DNA from: Phylloscopus collybita
Taxonomy: Eukaryota; Chordata; Aves; Passeriformes; Phylloscopidae
DNA length: 64,000 bases
NCBI GenBank assembly: GCA_027886175.1
Contig: JAJNNQ010000075.1
Coordinates: 31,216,501 to 31,280,500, forward strand
Reading direction: 5' to 3'
Shown: positions 1-10,887 of the stretch, piece by piece
Layout: each line of letters begins with the position of its first letter
Position numbering within the stretch: position 1 is the stretch's first letter
Translations under genes and position numbers: made by a program
The notes under the pieces: model-generated
The model's input: the letters and a program-made list of their open reading frames with translations, nothing else
The model's database searches: none
What the model was told of the DNA's origin: nothing

Positions 1-98
1 ATACAACTAAAATCTTACATATGCAATTCATTATTTACTTGGATTTGGTATGCATAAACATAATACACAACTGGCTCATGCCTTATTATATCTTACAG

Positions 99-382
99 TC
101 TGCAAAAATGTGTTTCAAGCTGAAAACGAAAGCATTCAGGAGAAGTTTAAACATGCAAAAGAATTGTAAAGAAACATCCACAGGCTTTTCAAAAAAATGC
201 TTCAAATCAAAATACATAGGCTATACTTTAGGCATAAAATGATAAGAAAACATCCCAATTTAGATGAGCAATAATGTGAGCTCTACCAGTATGAATATGT
301 GCAAACTGAGAACAATTTATACCAGCTAGAAGCTAGAGCGGAAGAATACATACAGCAAGAAAAGCAGAAGACAATGTTGTAA
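99..382 (+). pseudogene. possible decayed coiled-coil coding fragment, unrecognised parent
   Basis: One reading frame (codons starting at 101) stays mostly open for 93 codons with only two internal stops (TAA at 167 and 272) before a third at 380. The translation is rich in Lys, Glu and Gln with heptad-like spacing, for example FQAENESIQEKFKHAKEL at 113-166 and LYQLEARAEEYIQQEKQK at 317-370, as expected of a coiled coil. The start is preceded by a pyrimidine-rich tract ending in CAG (91-98) that resembles a splice acceptor. It lies in GDAP1 intron 3 on the opposite strand. I cannot name a parent protein. It could be a decayed retrocopy or exon, or simply an A-rich stretch that imitates one. 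Confidence 0.25.
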
Positions 383-576
383 AGTGAACTGAATTAAAAG
401 CACTGATTATTGCCATGTGAAAACAGAAACACTATCCACAATGCCTGTGAGTAAAGCACAATTGTTCCATAAGCAGTTAGGAACTGTTTGTTTCCACATT
501 TGGGAAAAAGCAAAAAAAAAAAAAAACCACCAAACCAGACAATGCACTGATTAAGTAAGAGAAGAATTCATGTTCT

Positions 577-862
577 TGGACACGGGGGAGTGGCTTTAAA
601 CTGAAGGAGGTAGATTTAGATTGGATATGAAGAAGAAATTCTTTCCTGTGAGGCTGGTGAGGCACTGGAACAGATTGCCCAGAGATGTTATCTGGGAGGG
701 AGTGGACTTCCCTATCCCTGGAGTGCCCAAGACCAGGCTGGATGGGGTTTGGAACAGCCTGGTCTAGAGGAAGGTGCTCCTGCCTACATACAGCAGGGAC
801 ATTGAAACTAGATGATCTTTAAGGTGCCTTCCAACCTAGGCCATTCTATGATTCTATGATTT
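577..862 (+). mobile_element. CR1 LINE, truncated 3' end
   Basis: The sequence follows the standard avian CR1 3' region. A segment around 590-640 (TGGCTTTAAACTGAAGGAGG and the TTAGATTGGATATGAAGAAG type) leads into the block about a sum of instances 'lost' at GGCACTGGAACAGATTGCCC (660-679). The copy ends in the diagnostic ATTCTATG tandem octamers at 843-862. It is 5'-truncated, as is normal for CR1, and diverged, with no coding capacity. It lies inside GDAP1 intron 3, antisense to the gene. Confidence 0.9.
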
Positions 863-1567
863 TAAGATCCTATGATTCCACGTTACTTCAGTAGCATCAA
901 TCATGCAGCTATATGGAAAATTAACTGCCTGCCTTCACTTCTGACAACGTAACAGTGTGGATAGTAAGAGAACTGATTTGCCAAAAGTTTTAAGGAGGGG
1001 AATAGGACATTTTGTTGGAAATATGATTTCTCAAACTAACACCATATCACCTTTTATGATATCATGCACTTACTAACAGTATTGTTGTACTACATTTCAA
1101 AGACTCCACAGTATTTGACTTTGTTCTACAGAACATTCTAAAACATCATACCAAAAAAATCAACACTATATAAACCACTGACATTGAAAAAAAAATCAGA
1201 GGTCTCCGAATGTAATTGTAAACAGGGAATCATCATCCAGCCGTGCTGTCAGGAGTTGATACTTGTCCTAGAACTACTTAGTTCCTTAGTTCCAGAAAGG
1301 AAACATAACAATTAAAAGGTTGCCTTTTAAATAGTACAAAAAATTATCTCCAAATACACCTCAAAAATAACACTTCCTCTTTCCCATTTTTAAATCACAA
1401 CAAAATACACAAGCAATAAAAAGTATATGCACAAATCATCAAAGACTGCAATGAAAATTTGTAGACTATGGTCAGTATTTTATGTTTAAGGTGGACTTAA
1501 GAAAGAAGATGAATGTAATGCAGCAACCTACTAAGTTACAGACATTCAGAGCTACACCAGTACATAC

Positions 1568-1741
1568 TACGGATTCTGCTGGTAGCATAGGCTGGAATCA
1601 TGGAGTCCACTGTTAACTCGGGGTGCAGGATGCAGCCATGTGTGTAGGCATCCATGGGCAAGGAGTCTAAAAGCTCTCTGTAGTGTTGCACCCTTGGATA
1701 ATACATGCTCCCCTCTTCTGGCATTAATCTTGGTACTTCCT
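1568..1741 (-). CDS. GDAP1: GDAP1 coding exon 3
   Basis: The exon is 174 nt with a TTTTGCAG acceptor at 1742-1749 and a GTATGT donor at 1562-1567. Its first two bases complete the Glu codon split with exon 2. It encodes [20 protein letters not shown], then [16 protein letters not shown], then [20 protein letters not shown], and ends one base into the next codon. This region carries many of the known human neuropathy substitutions. The start of the exon ([11 protein letters not shown]) is the least conserved part. Confidence 0.95.
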
Positions 1742-3627
1742 CTGCAAAACAAGGTTAAAAATAAAAGCTAAGAAAAGATGAATCATCTAATTGACCAAAG
1801 TTAATTCAGTTATGTCCAGCTGGGACAGGTGACACAGCCACAGGTAAGAAAGCTTCACTTGTTCCCCAGCATAACTCAGTGGTGTGACTGCAGCTCAGAG
1901 AAATGTATATCTGTAGTTCATTTTAAAATGTTTTATAATTCCAATTCCTATGCAGCAACCCACATAAACACATATTTAAGAGGCCTTCAGATCAGAAAAC
2001 CACACTCAGCTCTGTTACATAGATCTAGGAATGGGTGACCTACAACCCTATAAAGCTCTCACAGTTGGACATAGCTGAGACTCCATGAAATTTTTAGGAG
2101 TGAAGCATTACTGCTCTTGCAATGATGTAAAAATTACAGTACGGGAATCCAAACCAAAGCATGATTGGAAGTATTCCTGCACATCAATGAGTTTTACCCA
2201 ACTCTTGATCTACCTGGTCCCCAACTCCTTTTTTGACTAAATTTGACAGCACAAATTATGTTCACTCCACAACAAAGTTTTCTTCATGCCTCAGAAATTG
2301 CAGCACTAAATCCCTGAAATACAAAATGCTGCCATCTTCACACCTATACAAAATACAGCTCTGCTTTTCCTTCAAAAATTGAAGCAGGTTATTTTGCTGG
2401 TGTTTTGTTTTGTTTTTTTTTTTTAACAGTATCAGCATAAAGAACTTCAAAACCCTGCACATGATCACTTCCAAGGCTGCTCTTCCTGCTCTTTTACCTC
2501 TTCATTCCATTTTGGCTCCAAAAATAAATTCCTCATTCTACTTGCACTGTTCTACAGAAGATTATTCTGAAATTAAGCACGTTTCTCCTTATCTCACCTG
2601 CTCTGGACCTGCTCAACAAAGGCAGTCGTGCAGGCAGCCATGCAGTGAAGAGTCACTAAGCTCTGTTCAGTATGTTATTTTTCATGGCAGTGTCATGCCA
2701 GGGGTAGTGCAGCACAGCACTGCTGCCATTCCTGGCCTTTCCATCCTTCCAGAAGGGCTAAGGAAGACAGTGGTAGGTTTTACTTAAAAAGGTTTCCGTA
2801 TTAAGGTGCTGGAAAGGCTTCAGTTCATTTTAGAAGAACATGTTTTCAACCCAACTGCTAACTATTAGGAGACCCTGCTTACTTGTGAGACTGTAAACAT
2901 TTTCTGCCCTGAAGGAAGAGCCCTGCAGCAACACAGCTCCCCACAGCATTGCTGCGGGCTATGAGGTGAGGGGAAGAACCACATATTGTGAGCCTGTGAG
3001 ATTACCATCCACAAACGTCGCTTCAAGGTAATCAATAATCTGCGTTGCCTCACAAATGATGTTTTCCCCATGGATCAGGACGGGTACTTCTCCAGAGGAA
3101 CTCAAGCGCATGAACCACGGCTCGTTGTGCTCGCTCAGTGGCAGGTTCACATCGTGCTCCTCGCACTTCAGCGCCTTCTCGGCGATTGCCAACCGCACCT
3201 GGAACGAACGACACGGCCAGGGTCACCCGGGCGGCATCCCCGCCCGGCCGCTCTCCCGGCCCCGCCTCGGCGCACCCACGGCCGCTCCCCTCCATCCCTC
3301 ATCCCTCCGTCCCCCATCTCTGCATCATCCCTTCATCCCCCATCCTCCATCTCTCCGTCCCCCATCTCTCCATCCCCCATCCTCCATCCCTCATCCCTCC
3401 CTCCATCCCCCATCCCTCCATCCCCCATCCCTACATCCCCCATCCCTCCATCCCTCCATCCCTCATCCCTCCCTCCATCCCCCATCCCTCCCGCCGCGCT
3501 GCCGCCGCGGGCGCAAGGGCTGTGGGCACGGCGGGAGGCGGCGATCCGGGGCCCCGTGCCCCCGCCCACCCCTCACCTTCTGCGAGGAGAAGGACTGAGT
3601 CCAGTGGTACAGCACCAGAGGCGCCAT
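1568..3627 (-). CDS. GDAP1: GDAP1, coding exons 1-3 (partial gene)
   Basis: GDAP1 is a tail-anchored outer mitochondrial membrane protein related to glutathione S-transferases. It takes part in mitochondrial fission, redox balance and mitochondria-ER contact, and its mutation in humans causes Charcot-Marie-Tooth disease. Three exons join in frame (51 + 193 + 174 nt, 139 codons plus one base) with GT-AG introns. The translation covers the thioredoxin-like GST N domain, with [12 protein letters not shown], then [32 protein letters not shown] and IIDYLEATF. It then enters the linker and start of the C-terminal helical domain ([32 protein letters not shown]). Exon 2 and 3 lengths equal those I recall for human. 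The C-terminal half, including the GDAP1-specific loop and transmembrane anchor, is outside the window. The gene is divergent from JPH1. Confidence 0.95.
1742..3005 (-). other. GDAP1: GDAP1 intron 2
   Basis: This is a 1,264-bp intron with consensus GT-AG ends. It has a poly(T) run on the plus strand near 2412-2424. The 125-codon plus-strand open frame at 2410-2787 shows no domain or composition typical of a real protein, and I regard it as chance. Nothing else is evident. Confidence 0.85.
3006..3198 (-). CDS. GDAP1: GDAP1 coding exon 2
   Basis: The exon is 193 nt: 64 codons plus one base. It is bounded by a TTCCAG acceptor (just above 3198) and a GTAATC donor (below 3006). It encodes [12 protein letters not shown] through EATFVD, the core of the GST N-terminal fold, including the GEVPVL cis-proline strand and the following helix. 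Similarity to mammalian GDAP1 is very high. The open frame runs on into intron 2 for a few codons, but the donor and the match to exon 3 fix the boundary. Confidence 0.95.
3290..3493 (-). repeat. C-rich (CCATCCCTC / CCATCCCCC) minisatellite in GDAP1 intron 1
   Basis: This is a tandem array of 8-9 bp units built from CATCCC and CTCC. A 36-bp segment is repeated exactly at 3384-3419 and 3456-3491, giving a 72-bp higher-order period. It occupies more than half of the 378-bp intron 1 (3199-3576). On the GDAP1 sense strand it reads as GGGATGG/GGGAGGG, with many G runs separated by short loops, so it is a candidate G-quadruplex in both DNA and pre-mRNA. The array is likely to vary in copy number. 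Confidence 0.92.
3577..3627 (-). CDS. GDAP1: GDAP1 coding exon 1
   Basis: The exon encodes [17 protein letters not shown] (17 codons) and ends in AAG followed by the donor GTGAGG (phase 0). I chose the ATG at 3627 because it is the only ATG in this frame before an upstream in-frame stop near 3781. It has G at -3 and G at +4, a good Kozak context. Human GDAP1 has about 22 more residues ahead of the shared LYHWT segment, and that extension has no counterpart here. The frame upstream is open but Pro/Arg/Gly-rich and lacks an ATG. A separate upstream exon cannot be excluded without transcripts. Confidence 0.88.
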
Positions 3628-3780
3628 GCCTGGCCCGGTTCGGCTCGGCCCGGCTCGGCCCGGCCCGCGGCGCCGGGCGCGGAGCGGCGGCCGTGCCCGC
3701 CCCGCGTCGATCCGCCCTTGGAAATTAGCCGAAGGGGATGCCCAGGGGATGCGGGGGACACCCCCGTCTTGCCCCCACCC

Positions 3781-5513
3781 TCACTGCTCGCAGTACAGCC
3801 CTTCCGAAGGGGAAACCGCCTGGAAAGCCGTCTGCAGCATCCCCTAAGGAAGCGCAGGAAGATGGATGCGCAAGTAGGGAAGGTCACATGGCAGGATTTA
3901 GCCTTTTATATTTATTTGGGGTTTGTTTTGGTTTGGTTTTTTGTTTTTGTTTTTAACCACTGCTTCCAGTATGAATTTCAGGGACATCGGCAACGTGCAC
4001 TTGGGAAAAAAAAAAAAAATTACCATAAGTCATCCTGAATTGGACCTGGTAAGCACAGATCCTCTATTGCAGAATGAGTCAGCAAGAAGGAACAAAGCTT
4101 TCAAATAACTTCTTTTGCCTCCAAATGTGTTCTTTCAATCTCGAGAAAGTTCCTTAATTATTATTTTTTTTTCTAGACAAAATTAGAAAACCTAACAGTT
4201 AGCAGGGCTTTTTCCATTTTCCCTGTGAAGCAAGGTCCTTTCTGAAATGCATTTGATAACAAACAATGGCTTACATCATCAGGAAATGCCTCCTCTGTAT
4301 CTTACACTGGACATAGTTTAGAAGATGTGATTGCTGATAGTACATTAGAACCTCTCAGCAAAAGCAGGCAGGTTTTAGCAAACTAAAAAAAAACAATGTG
4401 AGATTACAGAGCCCTGAGTATTGTTCTTTTCATTCTGACTGCTCAATTCCCAGTAAAGGCTACTACTTCAGGTAAGCCTGATAACTCAGTCCTATGTGCC
4501 ATTTTTATGTAACAGATGAACCCCAAATCAGTATCTGAAAGACAGGAACATAGTATGTTGAGAGCTGTATCCCAATAACAAGAAGATTTAAGGAAATTCT
4601 GACTAATGTTAAGCAAGGGAATGGATTTAAGTCACTGAGACAAGGTAATGGACAAATCTCATAAATAAAAAGGTAAGAAACAAAAAGCCAGCTTGCAGCC
4701 CTGTACTGGTTAGGGGAGTGGGCACAAGGGCAGCACCATGCCTTCCTCAGAGACCCTGCTAGAGTCACAAGCCAAAATAATCTCTTCAGAAGGTCATGCA
4801 CGATGAGAGGCTTCTCACAAATCTCAGCTGATAGCAATCAGTGTTAGTGATGGCAAATCCCATATTTGGGGGAATTTAATTGTTATTCTTCAAAAAGTTG
4901 GAGAATGTGCTTAGAACTGGCAGTAAGAATGCAGTTAATGGCATTACAGCTGGATTTACTTCTCTTTAAAACAGGTCTAAGGTAAGAGTGCTGGAATATC
5001 CTCTCACTCAAAAGGGCTTTAACCTCTGACTCACCAGTACATGGAAATTCTCACAGGTCCCTGCTTAGGGGGCTATTCCTCACAGCTAGATCTTACAGTA
5101 ACTCAAAGGAAAGAACTGGGAACTGTTTGGGTTTTTTTTTAAATTTACATGAACTAGGCACTCTTTCAGGTTTCTGTTTTGCTTTTTTTCCTTAATTTTG
5201 CCTTTAAATCAAAATGTTGTCTTTTCGCCAATTAGCACATAGACCACTACTCCATTTCTCTTGGTACAGCTAATTCATTTAATATCACACATGGACTTTC
5301 CTGTTTGATTTATATTTTGTTATCTGGTTTAGATGTCTAGAAAGGCAAGGAAATGTATCTATCTTACAACACAATAAAGAAAGAAGGACCAGTGAGAACA
5401 GCATTTCCTTCTTCGGACTTGTTCAGACAGAGCAGCTGCAAGCACATACAGGTGTTTCTTCTTCCTAACCTAGTCATCCATATTGCTGTGAAATACAGAA
5501 AGGACACTGATTT
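3781..5513. other. intergenic, no gene seen
   Basis: This is the upstream flank of GDAP1 beyond its CpG island. It has an A-run at 4006-4019 and T-runs around 3920-3955, 4160-4174 and 5130-5140. None of the short open frames shows recognisable protein character. Confidence 0.7.
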
Positions 5514-5959
5514 GTTGGAGTGGGTCCAGAGGACCAGATGATTAGAGGGATGGAGCACCTTCTGTGAGGAATGGCTAGGAGGATTGGGATTGCTTGCCAT
5601 GGAAGAAAGAAGGCTTATAGGTTACCAAACTGTGGCCTTCAGTACCTGAAGGGAGCCTACAGGAAAGACTAAGGGGGACTTTTTACAAGACAGGACAAAG
5701 AGGAATGGCTCTGACTTAAAGAGAGTAAATTTAGATTAGATATTAGGAAGAGATTCTTTACTGTGAGGGTGGTGAGACACTGCAACAGGTTGCTCAGAGG
5801 AGCTTTGGACTTCCCATCTCAAGAAATGTTCAAGGCCAGATTGGAAGTGGTTCTGAGCAACATGGTCTAGTGGAAGGTGTCTCTGCCCATGGCAGGGGTG
5901 TTGGAAGTGGATGGTCTTTAAGGTCCCTTTGACCCTAGGCCATTCTATGATTCTCTGAT
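5514..5959 (+). mobile_element. CR1 LINE, truncated 3' part
   Basis: The copy starts with the CR1-typical TTGGAGTGGGTCCAGAGGAC (5515-5534). It continues through AATTTAGATTAGATATTAGG-like and GTGAGGGTGGTGAGACACTG segments and TCTAGTGGAAGGTGTCTCTG, and ends in a degenerate ATTCTATGATTCTCTGAT tail. It retains about 450 bp, covering the end of ORF2 and the 3' region, with no intact coding frame. Confidence 0.92.
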
Positions 5960-8900
5960 AAATATCACCCCGTTGTCCATGTTTATAGTCCTGGTTCAGC
6001 TGAAGGAGGGAGTGCCTGCGGCTGGGATCCCTCCAGCCCGACAGGGCTGTTCCCATGCCTGACCACACGAGGCCTCCCTTTGCCAAAATACGGTGCGTAG
6101 GACCTTCCTCCTCCCAGAAATGAAGAAAAAGGGACGATTCCTTTCTCTTCAGCGAAGAAAGGAACCCATCCATCCTGTGGTTGCCCCTCTACCTTCGCAT
6201 ACCCACAGAAAAGCAAGCAAAAGGGCCAGATTCTGAAAAAGCTCACCACACCGTGGAACACCTTGTTCCACAAGCATTTACACAACCAAAATAAAAGCCT
6301 CTTTAAAGGCATGTTTTAATGTGTAAGTGCCATGAATACACAAGCAGCACAAATGCAAATCTGACTGGCACTTTGCCCTTTTCAAGCAGACCCCTAGCTC
6401 TGTGTGATAAATCATTTTTCCTACCACACTGATGTTCTTGCCCTGTTTCTCTACATGGCCTATCTTGGGCCTTTTTTGCATCCTATGCATGTTTACAAAA
6501 AATACATGTATATATGCACACCCCTCTACAAGTTTATTTTTTAATGCACATATTTTTACATCATGGAAAGAAAATAGCATTTTCAGCTAATGCTAAAAAT
6601 AAAAAACATTTTGATAAACAGTTATATAAATTGGGTCAAAGATCTGGAAATCAGTATCCTGATAATCGCTTTTCTTCTTTACTTGACCTTTTACTCCACA
6701 TTATTAACAAGGAACACATAGGTCAGATGTGTCATTAAACTAATTGATGCAAGTTTAAAAAAAGAACTATTTTTTTTCTTATCAGATCAATTCATTGTGC
6801 ATATTGAAACCCAAATTTATTAGACTACAGGGGCAAAATAAAAACACTTTCTTTTTTTTTCTATGCAGCCAGAGCCATTATAGCTGAAAAGTATTAGCTG
6901 GATTCTGTGTATGAATCATTAACAGATGCATTGGTTCAATTCCTAGTGCAGAACTGGCCTAATTGACAGTGTTGCAGGAGTTAGTACTCGTTGGAAAAGT
7001 AAGACAGGTTCTGTTCCTGTCTTCTGTCATCAATGGTTATTGACTAAATTCCACTGGCAGATACTGCTTTACTGGTGATGATATGAGTCAAAACAACATA
7101 GCATTGAACTCAGGTACACAGCTGAGACTTAATACTGACAACAAGAACTCACAAGAACTTTAACATGACCAAAAAATTAGATATTCAATTATATAGAAAG
7201 AGTGAGGGCAGCGTTATGGCTTGATAGTCACAGTTGAGACTATCTGTGCCCTGTTTTAACTGCATATAAACCCATGGAGCGATGGCAATTCTAGATAGCT
7301 GATTCACGTTCTCAGGAAATATAATTAGTCAGTTACCATTTTACATCCAACAAAATCAACTTGTAGTAGAATTTATTTAGTCACTTTCAAAGTTACTTTA
7401 TATATCATACTAGGTTTTCGTCTTGGATTTCACCACAAAATTCTGTCAAATTTTCCCTAAATACTATAGTATTCCTGTTAGATGCAGGAGTTTCATAAGT
7501 AAATACTTCAGCAATACTGCTTAATAATTAATTTTTATATAAAATTGTTAGCTTTAAAGTAAGCCCATTTCAAAATAGTTATTAGTAATTTTGATTTAAT
7601 AAAAATATTAGTTTTTCTAATGATATATAAATCTCAACAGTTTTGATGATTGGAACTAATTTTCATGAAATATTAGGCTTTTAAGGCACACACAGAAAGA
7701 GATTTAATATATTTTCATAAGGTGAAAAAAGTGCAGTTTCTTAGCTGTAAATCTTAATACCTAGGTATTAACATTAAAGCACTATCGAGTCTATCCCTCC
7801 TCGAGCTTTTATGTAAACAGCATCTTTACTATAAAATCTAACATATCAGCCAAATTCAAAAGATTTAAAACTGTTTTTCTACTTGCCTATGTTCGTTGTC
7901 TCTGTGCACATGTATAATATGCTGGCTCACAAACTTGGATCATTACCAAGCTTTTAGGAACAATTCTGTATTGTCACTTCACACGCTTCATCTTCCCTCA
8001 TATTAACTTAGAGGAGCAAGTCACAACAGTGAAAACTTTGTATCTCTGTATATAGCATCCAGGTGTTGATTTTTATACTGGTTTTAATCTAACAGTGATG
8101 ACATTTTGTTTGCACAGAACTGTCTGGAACACTGGCTTTTGGTTGCCCAAAACTCACAACACAAACAATGACTGTAAGAAATAATACCTTCCAGCTACTG
8201 CCTGTGGCCAAAACCAGAGTGCACAACTTTGACCTTGTAAAATAGATTGGGCAGATGCTGAAACAAAGCCCACCAAGGTTAGAGGGGTGATTTGTACTGA
8301 CTTCAGTAGGTCCTGTACCAGCTCTTTAGGCCAGTTCAAATTCTATTACAATCACAAAGCAAAATATAAATACTCAGTAACTGGATGACACCCAAACACA
8401 GAAAGCCTTAAGAAAATATAAGAAGTTAAATACAATTTTGTAAAATGTCCTTTGAAGTCTCATGTGGTATTTTCCTTGACTGGAAAACAGTTTTAAAAAT
8501 CTTTCCTGAAAAATCCTGAAATCAGATTCTTTCCATCCCTGAAACAAACCCAAAGTTTAATAATCTTCAAAAAATTTCGAAAAAAAACCACTCTCTATTG
8601 GAAATATGAACACTTTGATAAGTTGATTTGCAAATAAGTTTAAACATTTTATATTTTTCCAGCAAACTGCTCAGAAAAACAGCTTTAAGGTGCTTTAAAG
8701 CATAATCATGTACTTCCACACCTTGTTATTGACAAGTAAAAAAATAGGGGCCACTAAGGAATATCCATATCTCTTAACAACATTGATCACTGGGACAACA
8801 TAGAAATACAGCTCTTATTTAAATAAGGAAATTCTTGTTTCTTCAGCCTTAGTTCTTGCTGTTTGCTCATTACGTTTGTGCAGTAACAGGCAAAACATTT

Positions 8901-10665
8901 CAATTAGACTCCTTGAAATCTCGTTTCACAAGACAGTCAGACATCTGTGTTAGACAGAAGTAAGGAAAAACGTGTTTTGAAAAGCTAAGGTCATCATCTG
9001 TCCCAGAGCACCCTGCACCAGCAAAGCAGCAGGGATGGAGGCTGTTCTGTCCTGGGCCACCGTGGGCTCCACACTGGCACAGGAAAATCTTGGTTGCTGT
9101 CTGGGCAATGCAGCTCACAAGTGCTCACAGCAAGGTGGGAGCCATAAGTAGAATATTTTCTCTTGCTAAGGCTTTTTTCCCCCCAATCTAAATCACATCA
9201 TTTATGCATCACTACTGCATTGTCTTTTCAAATTATAGTATGGCAGAAACAACAAGGAAATTGTAGTGGTCAATTATGATACATCAACTTCCTGTATATT
9301 TACTGAATTGTGAAAACTAATTCTTATGGCTTAAAATAAAAGAACAGCAGCTTGAAATAAAAAAACAGCTGATTAAATTCACTATCCGATAGCATGCAAA
9401 CATAGCATTCACCTAACTCCTCTCAATAAGACCCTCATTTGTGAAAGTAAAAATAGGACAAGATACAGTTATGGGCAGCAATAGATCTGGGCACTGAATC
9501 ACTGTCTATGTTCTTTTGGCACTGACTGAAACATGCTGGCATGGTTTTTTCTCAACTGCATAACGTCACTCACAAATAGAGAACAAATACCAGAGCTACT
9601 GCTCTGAAAACACACTTCCCCTATCACATTTAAAGAAATCCCAATGAGATTTTCTTAAGAAAAACAAAAGTAGGATATTATTGCCAGCTGAAGGCAGGAA
9701 TATTTGCTATTTAGCATTTACTGAGTTGTCTGGAGAGAGGGAAAAAAAAAAAAAAGGCACTATACAGAGAGAGGGATGAATTTAAATCCTGTGTGTGTAA
9801 CTGATACAAATGAAAGTATGAAGTTGTCTCTGTGCCCTGTGCGAGCTCAGGGGAGAAGTGAGGGCAGCAGGCGATGGTATGTGTCTGAAATAACAAACCC
9901 TCTCCACTAACACCCAAGCTAATGCACCGGTGCAGGGGCAAAGCCAGAGGAGAGAAGCTGCAGAAGCTGAAACGAGCTTTTCAAACTTTACAGAGACGTG
10001 CAAACTGGTGGCAGGGAGGAGGAAGACATGGTGCCTTGGCTTAACTCCTGTAGTGTCCTGTCAAGTCCATCGGGCAGAACACAAAGGCAGAAGTTGGCAG
10101 TCTTCAGAGCAAAATACAAACATTCCATGAACAGAGTTTTGGGACAAGAAGTAAGAATATTCTTCTGGCCCAGGAGGATGATCGATCTTTTCAAAATGAA
10201 GAAACTGACAGGGTTAATTCTTGGCCTTAAATAATTAAAATTTCCCCTCTAACATGCCAGATAGGCCACTGCCACAGACCTTCAGGGGTATCTTACTTCA
10301 TTTCAATATATTGCAAAAAGTGAGAAATAACTGAAATTGGAAAAAAAATTTAAATCTCAGCTTCTTTCTGATTTCACTTTACAATATATTTTGTAACTCC
10401 AGTTTTGACATTGTGAGTGACCTAAGACAGTTGAACAAAGAGCTATTTTCCACCTCGCCTTTCCTCCTCTACAAAAGCTTCATGCTTTAGCAGTTCCAAA
10501 TCACTGAAAAACATAATCTAACATGAAACGGGAGTCTAACAAGTACAGGATTCATATCTTGGAGCAGGTTTTAATACTGTGATTAAATTTGTATTCCCCC
10601 TAAACTGCATTTTGCTTGAACTCCGTGGCTTGTGATCCCGTTTCCTCCCCTTTTCTTGATGTCAG

Positions 10666-10887
10666 CTACTTCAGTACTGGCAGAAGTTCCCTCTGAACTG
10701 CAGCTGCATTTGTAAATGTTTCATCAAAGGCCTGAACGCCTGGTAAGCAGCAGACCCGGTTGGTGCTACGAATGTGATCTGGGTCTATCTCGGGGAGGAA
10801 CAGCATGACCGTATTTACTGCCGATGCTATTCTGGGGGCTGGATGACGTGCTTCTCCCCTCTGGCTGAGCAACACTTGCCTGTTCAT
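10666..10887 (-). other. unrecognised small open frame in a CpG-richer patch
   Basis: A 73-codon minus-strand frame lies in a patch with more CpG than its surroundings. Its composition is balanced (AFDETFTNAAAVQRELLPVL near the end) and looks more protein-like than neighbouring chance frames. I recognise no family, and there is no clear splice or promoter context. It could be a conserved non-coding element, an old exon, or chance. Confidence 0.12.

Larger units (their letters stand above)
1..1567 (-). other. GDAP1: GDAP1 intron 3 (partial, 3' end off-window)
   Basis: This is non-coding sequence downstream of GDAP1 exon 3. I looked on the minus strand for exon 4, which in mammals begins with residues like QIGNTESELKK, and found nothing similar, so exons 4-6 must lie beyond the left edge. 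Apart from the CR1 copy at 577-862, the possible coding relic at 99-382 and a 14-base poly(A) at 512-525, nothing stands out. Confidence 0.75.
3195..3780 (-). promoter_or_regulatory. GDAP1: CpG island promoter of GDAP1
   Basis: GC and CpG density rise sharply from exon 2 through the region upstream of the exon 1 ATG and fall again after about 3780. No TATA box is visible in a plausible position. Immediately upstream of the ATG is an exact 10-bp tandem duplication (CGGCTCGGCC at 3641-3650 and 3651-3660) plus a partial third unit. The transcription start is not determinable from sequence but is probably between about 3640 and 3780. Confidence 0.7.

Noticed and set aside
1..1567. Search for GDAP1 exons 4-6
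   Set aside because: No minus-strand frame matches the expected ESELKKLAEENPDL-type exon 4 sequence.
2410..2787. 125-codon plus-strand ORF in GDAP1 intron 2
   Set aside because: Begins in a poly(T) run (Phe-rich) and has no protein-like pattern; the intron is fixed by the flanking GDAP1 exons.
3056..4038. Plus-strand ORFs (180, 196, 322 codons) over GDAP1 exons 1-2
   Set aside because: They translate the CATCCC minisatellite as Pro/Ser/His/Ile repeats, antisense to GDAP1.
5736..6173. 145-codon minus-strand ORF
   Set aside because: Mostly the antisense of a CR1 3' region plus flanking sequence.
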